Shown one piece after another: positions 59,901-64,000 of a stretch of 64,000 nucleotides of DNA. The translations under genes were made by a program, and so were the position numbers. Each line of letters begins with the position of its first letter. Position 1 is the first letter of the stretch. The DNA comes from Terana coerulea. Taxonomy: Eukaryota; Basidiomycota; Agaricomycetes; Polyporales; Phanerochaetaceae. The notes below the pieces were generated by a model. That model was given only the letters and a program-made list of their open reading frames with translations. It did not search any database and was not told the DNA's origin. The stretch is taken from assembly GCA_024811115.1 (NCBI GenBank), contig JAKOGH010000690.1, forward strand, positions 645,853 through 709,852, given 5' to 3'.

Positions 59901-61591
59901 GCGAACATGACGGCCATGGCGAAACGGATACCGACGACACCGATGATGAAAACGAGGGAGATGTACAGGACGACCTGGGAGGCGACACATCCAATGCTGT
60001 TAGTGTCGATGAAGCCAACAGTGGCGATGTCTTGAAGACAATGACCCATGGAGCGCTGGTTCGTGCGAAGTAGGTACATGCTAAGGTCCTTGCCGTTGAA
60101 AGTTCCATTCGCCTTCATAAGATCGTCGAATAGCGAGGGGAAGCTGACTTGCGCCGGGCTCAGCCATTTCAGCAGATTGAAGTCGAGAACGGTGCTACAG
60201 CATATTTAGCGTATTGCTATAGGGAAACATCAAGACACGTACGATTCGAAGACGGCCAGGTTGCGGTCGGTGTTGCGAACTTGGTCCCATGTGTAGTAGA
60301 CTTGTCCCTGCGGCTGTATCGCGGAAAGTAACGAACGAGACTTTGACGTGACATGACAGTTCGTCGAGTCGGCGTATCCAGTAAGGTTAACCGGGGATGT
60401 GCCGAATTGGTTGTAGACGTTACAGGGGAAGTACCATTCAGGGTCATTTTGGTCGCCAGATATGCTGGAGTTGGCGGCCTTGGTGATGAAACCCTTGCAG
60501 TTCTGGTTCACGTTTTGGAACATGAACGAGATGTCAGCACCTGCGGCATGCCAATCGCCTTCCAAGACCGGATTGGACTGTCCATCAAACGTGCTGCCAG
60601 CAGCTGGATGCTTGAACCTGGAGAAGTCGTAGTCATAACCGTGTATAATGACAGAGGAGTTTTGCACGGTCCCAGAAGCGAAGCGGTTCGGGGGCGTTCC
60701 GCACACAGTTTCCGTGAAGCCGAAGGTAAGGAAACCAACACCTGCCATGAGAGAGGCGATGATACTAAGTAGGCCAATCTTCTCACGCCATGCCCGTTGC
60801 TGGTCGGGGGTTCGAATCCCTGAAGACAAATGTTACTATGCTGCGAGATAGTAGCAGCGGGGCCACTCACCACAAGCTCTCAGCAATGGAGGCGGAACCC
60901 AGCACGTTATGAGGTAACAGTAAACGAACCACCCGTCCTTTGGCCCAGGGCCAATATTTCCCAGACAACCAGAAGGCTTTGCTGCGGACGCCGTGGGTTC
61001 TACAGGCGCTGCCTTCCTGCGCCGGAGCGTTGCGCCACGCTTGAACAGCGCCAGGCCCGACTCGTGCTGGTCTTCCTCCCGGCCCAGCAAGGACTTGCCT
61101 CGGCGTAGATCGGCGCGCTGTGGCTGGTTTCCGGTGCCTTGGGAAATCGTCAGACATTAAACATACCGTGGACGAAGGGACGCACTGGATGGCTGGTAAT
61201 CAATATTCCCCTCTCCCTGCAGCTCAGCGACGCGTGTATGGTAATGGTATTGACGATGACCTGGATCGATCTTCTCCCTGTCAGGCTTCACTAAGCTCTT
61301 TTTCCTCCCTACTCTCCCATCCGCATAACCTCCCGCCTCTGCAGAGCCAACATCCCCGGCGGGCGGCGATTGTGGTTGGTAGGCAGAGTACTGACGCTGC
61401 CGGTTCTGGTCGAGGGGAGCATGGCGATCACCACGTTCCGTGTTCTGAAATGATATGCCTCGGTGGGGGTCCGTTGGGTATTCTGGCTGTGGTGCTCGTG
61501 CTGACGGTACGGACGTTTGCGATTGGTACAGAGGCGCGGAAGACTGTGGAGGTCGGGCAGAGCGTGGGGGACGTTGTCCTCGGTTATCCAT
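56990..61591 (-). CDS. Class IV chitin synthase (CHS3 type)
   Basis: Membrane glycosyltransferase adding N-acetylglucosamine from UDP-GlcNAc to chitin at the cell surface. Exons on the minus strand: 61167-61591, 60871-about 61123, 60243-60819, 58730-60194, 57785-58673 and 56990-57731. Order: polar Pro/Gln-rich start, [12 protein letters not shown], two N-terminal membrane segments, a long extracellular loop, another membrane segment ([19 protein letters not shown]), then the catalytic core: [65 protein letters not shown] and [17 protein letters not shown], followed by membrane helices and DDFSWGQTR. The tail is Ser/Gln/Pro-rich. One A is missing at 58852-58853 (DADTKVFPDS). The exon 1-2 junction is off by one phase. 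Confidence 0.95.
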
Positions 61592-62818
61592 AGTAGCGAA
61601 AGTGCTTCAAGGGAGCGAGGAGGCAGGTAGCATGTACGCCAGGCGAGAGAAGGAGTGTCTGCCCCGTGCGGACACGCTGAAGGTAAAGAAGGCAGTGGCC
61701 GTGCGTGGTGAAGAAGGCTGAAGCGAGCAGACCAAAGCTAGACAAATAATTCTCACATTAACTTAGCTGGTGATAGCTTAGAAACAATATTGTGGATAAC
61801 CTCGGCGTCTTCAAGTTTTGTGATGATAGCCTACAAGGCATCACCTTATTAGTCAAAATATATTTCTTGAATACGGTCAAGCGCGTCATCGGTTGTGACC
61901 GTATGTCGCCGGGCAGGTCGCCGGCACAACTATCTTCATTACACAACGACTCCACCGACTCGTTGCCAATGCTCGTTGCCATGTACATGCGAGCACACTG
62001 CTCACCAGGCATGTCATCATCATGGCAGTGTCATGTTGGAAAACGCAAGGTAGGATTGTTTCCTGCCATGTATTATAACAACTGAGGGATGTTTTGCAGG
62101 TTTGGTATCGCCGTGTCAAGTCATATGCATGCTGTATTTTGTTTCTCTCAAACTGTCCGTGGAACCATGTCGCCCGAGTCCTGCAGGCTTAGCAAATGGC
62201 AGTCCGTTCATGACATATATGTAAGTGTGATATACGCGATTTTATCCCCGGACGCCCCTGAATGATGCAACTACATGCGGTCGAGCCTGGTCGACATCCT
62301 AGGCCGCGATCGAACATTCTCTCCCATGGAAGAGCCGTTTGGACCACAGTGAATGACAGCAGGTTACAATGCTGGTAATGTTGCCGGAGGCGATATTCGC
62401 ATATCGGGCGGAAGGAGGCATTGACAATAACCTGAGTTTGAGCAATCCAATGCCCACGCAATGCAACTTGTGGGGTTCATACTGGTCATGGCAGTCGGGA
62501 GGCGGGCGTCAGGCATCGGCGATTTGTGCGGTATTCGAGAACAAGATATCGCCCGAGTACGTAGCTTCACATGTATAAAGACTCCTACATTCACAGACAA
62601 AATCCGTGGGAGGACATGGTGATCTAGCTCCGGGACGATCTACATGGGAAGATGAACATATACAACAGCGTTCCAAGACTGCTTTCGACCTCCTATAGCA
62701 CCGCCCCGACAGGCTACACCCTCCTCAAGTGTACGCATAACGTAGACGACGGTATCATGGCGCATGTGCCGAGTGTTCTCCAGTGGAACTGTGCTATCGA
62801 CTGCCTGGGTCGCCCAGT
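61592..62818. other. Intergenic with possible undetected exons
   Basis: Mostly the chitin synthase promoter side and the 3' flank of NOP10. On the minus strand near 61750-62012 two exon-like pieces can be read: an upstream frame ending RIQEIYFD and a last piece AIITKLEDAEVIHNIVSKLS ending before TGA, with a GT-AG pair about 46 nt apart between them. They do not share a frame cleanly, so I do not call a gene. Confidence 0.35.
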
Positions 62819-63130
62819 TTACATAGGCTTTGCGGGCAGTTGGGTTAAGAGGATGTTGTAACGCTTCTTGATAGTCACCCGATGACGTGAAAACTTGTCA
62901 TCCGGAGAGAATCGAGCTGCGTAGACTCGTTCTTGAGCGATATGTTCTTTTGAGAGCGAGCGACCAGGAGGACTCACCTGGGTGAGCAGACTTGGTGATT
63001 TTACCGGAGTCTGTGATTTTCTAAAGAATGCTGCCTTTAGCGGATGTAGCCGGATAAACATAACACGCGTACTCACCTTCAGAGTGTACACTCTGTTCCC
63101 AGCCTCATCAAGAGTGTACATGAGATGCAT
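62819..63130 (-). CDS. NOP10: NOP10, H/ACA snoRNP subunit
   Basis: Smallest core protein of H/ACA particles that guide rRNA pseudouridylation; binds the Cbf5/dyskerin catalytic subunit in the nucleolus. Three exons on the minus strand (63077-63130, 62978-63020, 62819-62916) join in frame to 64 residues, exactly the family size. Motifs: [51 protein letters not shown] and YNILLTQLP. The eukaryotic form lacks the archaeal zinc Cys, as here. The acceptor for exon 3 must be the AG at 62917-62918; nearer AGs break the frame. Divergent from the Sec14-like gene across 285 bp, a likely shared promoter. Confidence 0.95.
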   Translation of the reverse strand: MHLMYTLDEAGNRVYTLKVSTRVMFIRLHPLKAAFFRKSQTPVKSPSLLTQVSPPGRSLSKEHIAQERVYAARFSPDDKFSRHRVTIKKRYNILLTQLPAKPM

Positions 63131-63415
63131 GGCTGCGTAGTGTGGTCTGAGGCGGACGAGGACAAGGAGAAAACCTGCAGCGCGAGAATTCCCAAATAGG
63201 TAGATCACGTGGTTTCTCCTCGCATAATGACCTCCGCGTCAGACAGACGCGGTACTGTACTTGGCTTACACGACTGCCGCTGCCCGCGCTCTCGGCTGCC
63301 GACGCCGGCGGTCAGGGACGAGCGGAATGGCACACCTCACTCAAATCACGCCCCTTAACTCATCCCACCACCCTTCGACTTGTCCGAGCGGCGAGAGGTC
63401 GCAGGAACGCCATAA

Positions 63416-64000
63416 ATGGCCCCCAAAACACACGAAGTCCTCATCCGTCCCGCAAGTGCAACAGCGATTGCACCGGTGCACACCTACGACGATGACCAGA
63501 AGGCAAAACTGCAAGCCCTGCTTGAAGTACGTCAGATATCAAAGGAACTCCTGTCTTATGCTTGACTCCAGTTGTCCTGCGACAGTATGCGAAATCCATC
63601 GCGCTCCCCGAGTCGGATCCGTATCATAAGTGGGAGCTTAGATGGTTGAACAAATCGGACACCGCTCCAAGGTATATGCGTGCGGCGAAATGGGATCTTG
63701 AAGACGGTAAAAAGCGGATAGAGGGCACCTTGCACTGGCGAAGAGACTTCAAGCCTGACCTGATAACTCCGGAGGAGGTGCGTTTATCACAACTATTCTG
63801 ATCGTTTGCGGTGGACCGAAGTACGAATAGGTCAGGATAGAAAGTGTAACTGGCAAAATGTCAGTATAATCTGTTTACTCTCCACTTCGCTACCTCTTAT
63901 TAAGTCTGTTTTCCCAGTGTCATCAACGGTTTTGACAAGGATGGCCGGCCCATCATATATATGCGCCCCGGTCTGGAAAACACGGAACGTAGCCCCAGGC
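63416..64000 (+). CDS. Sec14-like CRAL-TRIO lipid-transfer protein (5' part)
   Basis: Phosphatidylinositol/phosphatidylcholine transfer family. Exons 63416-63526, 63586-63777, 63831-63859 and 63918 to the window edge join in frame. The N-terminal CRAL-TRIO_N helices are present: KLQALLEYAKSIAL, then APRYMRAAKWDLEDGKKRIE and GTLHWRRDFKPDLITPEE. The lipid-binding domain has begun with INGFDKDGRPIIYMRPGLEN. The gene is truncated only by the end of the window, before the C-terminal half of the domain. The start follows a G-rich short leader; Pro-Lys-Thr after Met. Confidence 0.9.

Noticed and set aside
60809..60819. GGTTCGAATCC, a perfect tRNA B-box
   Set aside because: No A-box or cloverleaf around it, and it lies in the conserved coding exon of chitin synthase ([16 protein letters not shown]).

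Overview
The window reads as nuclear DNA of a filamentous basidiomycete, most likely an agaricomycete. Nearly every gene is cut by several GT-AG introns of about 45-65 nt, coding GC is high, and the content fits: class IV chitin synthase, NIPSNAP, con-6, fungal Zn2Cys6 and BTB proteins, and aspartate/glutamate carrier. No prokaryotic operons, rRNA, tRNA or CRISPR arrays were seen. I joined exons by eye from splice sites and family motifs, so boundaries are models.

Layout. 0-11.9 kb: amidase (+), decayed or unrecognised coding DNA (+), GNAT acetyltransferase (+), a MoaA-MoaC molybdenum-cofactor locus (-), a glycosyltransferase-like gene (-) head to head with a NIPSNAP gene (+). 12.7-25.5 kb: forkhead factor (+), UTP13 (+), enolase (+), ARMT1/DUF89 phosphatase (-), ribosomal protein eL28 (-). 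25.7-39.1 kb: NOG2 GTPase (-), secreted Ser/Thr-rich repeat protein (-), Ca-regulated mitochondrial aspartate/glutamate carrier (-), TRM5 (-), Scn1/TatD hydrolase (+), GOS1 SNARE (-). 39.5-50 kb: BTB protein (+), mitochondrial uS15 (+), orphan (+), con-6-like small protein (+), RS-rich nuclear protein (-), CCCH zinc-finger protein (+). 50-64 kb: Zn2Cys6 factor (+), a pair of about 72-bp direct repeats, F-box protein (+), class IV chitin synthase (-), NOP10 (-), and the 5' part of a Sec14/CRAL-TRIO gene cut by the right edge.

The genes do not form one pathway. Several serve ribosome and tRNA biogenesis (UTP13, NOG2, NOP10, eL28, uS15m, TRM5), others the cell wall and secretion (chitin synthase, Ser/Thr-rich wall protein, GOS1).

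Two points shape the reading. First, many conserved single-copy genes (enolase twice, uS15m, TRM5, UTP13, chitin synthase, F-box) carry single-base frame breaks, mostly in short runs of C or G; I take these as sequence errors rather than pseudogenes. Second, the MoaA-MoaC locus has an in-frame intron lying exactly over the MoaA stop codon, which would allow both a free MoaA and a MoaA-MoaC fusion, as known for human MOCS1.
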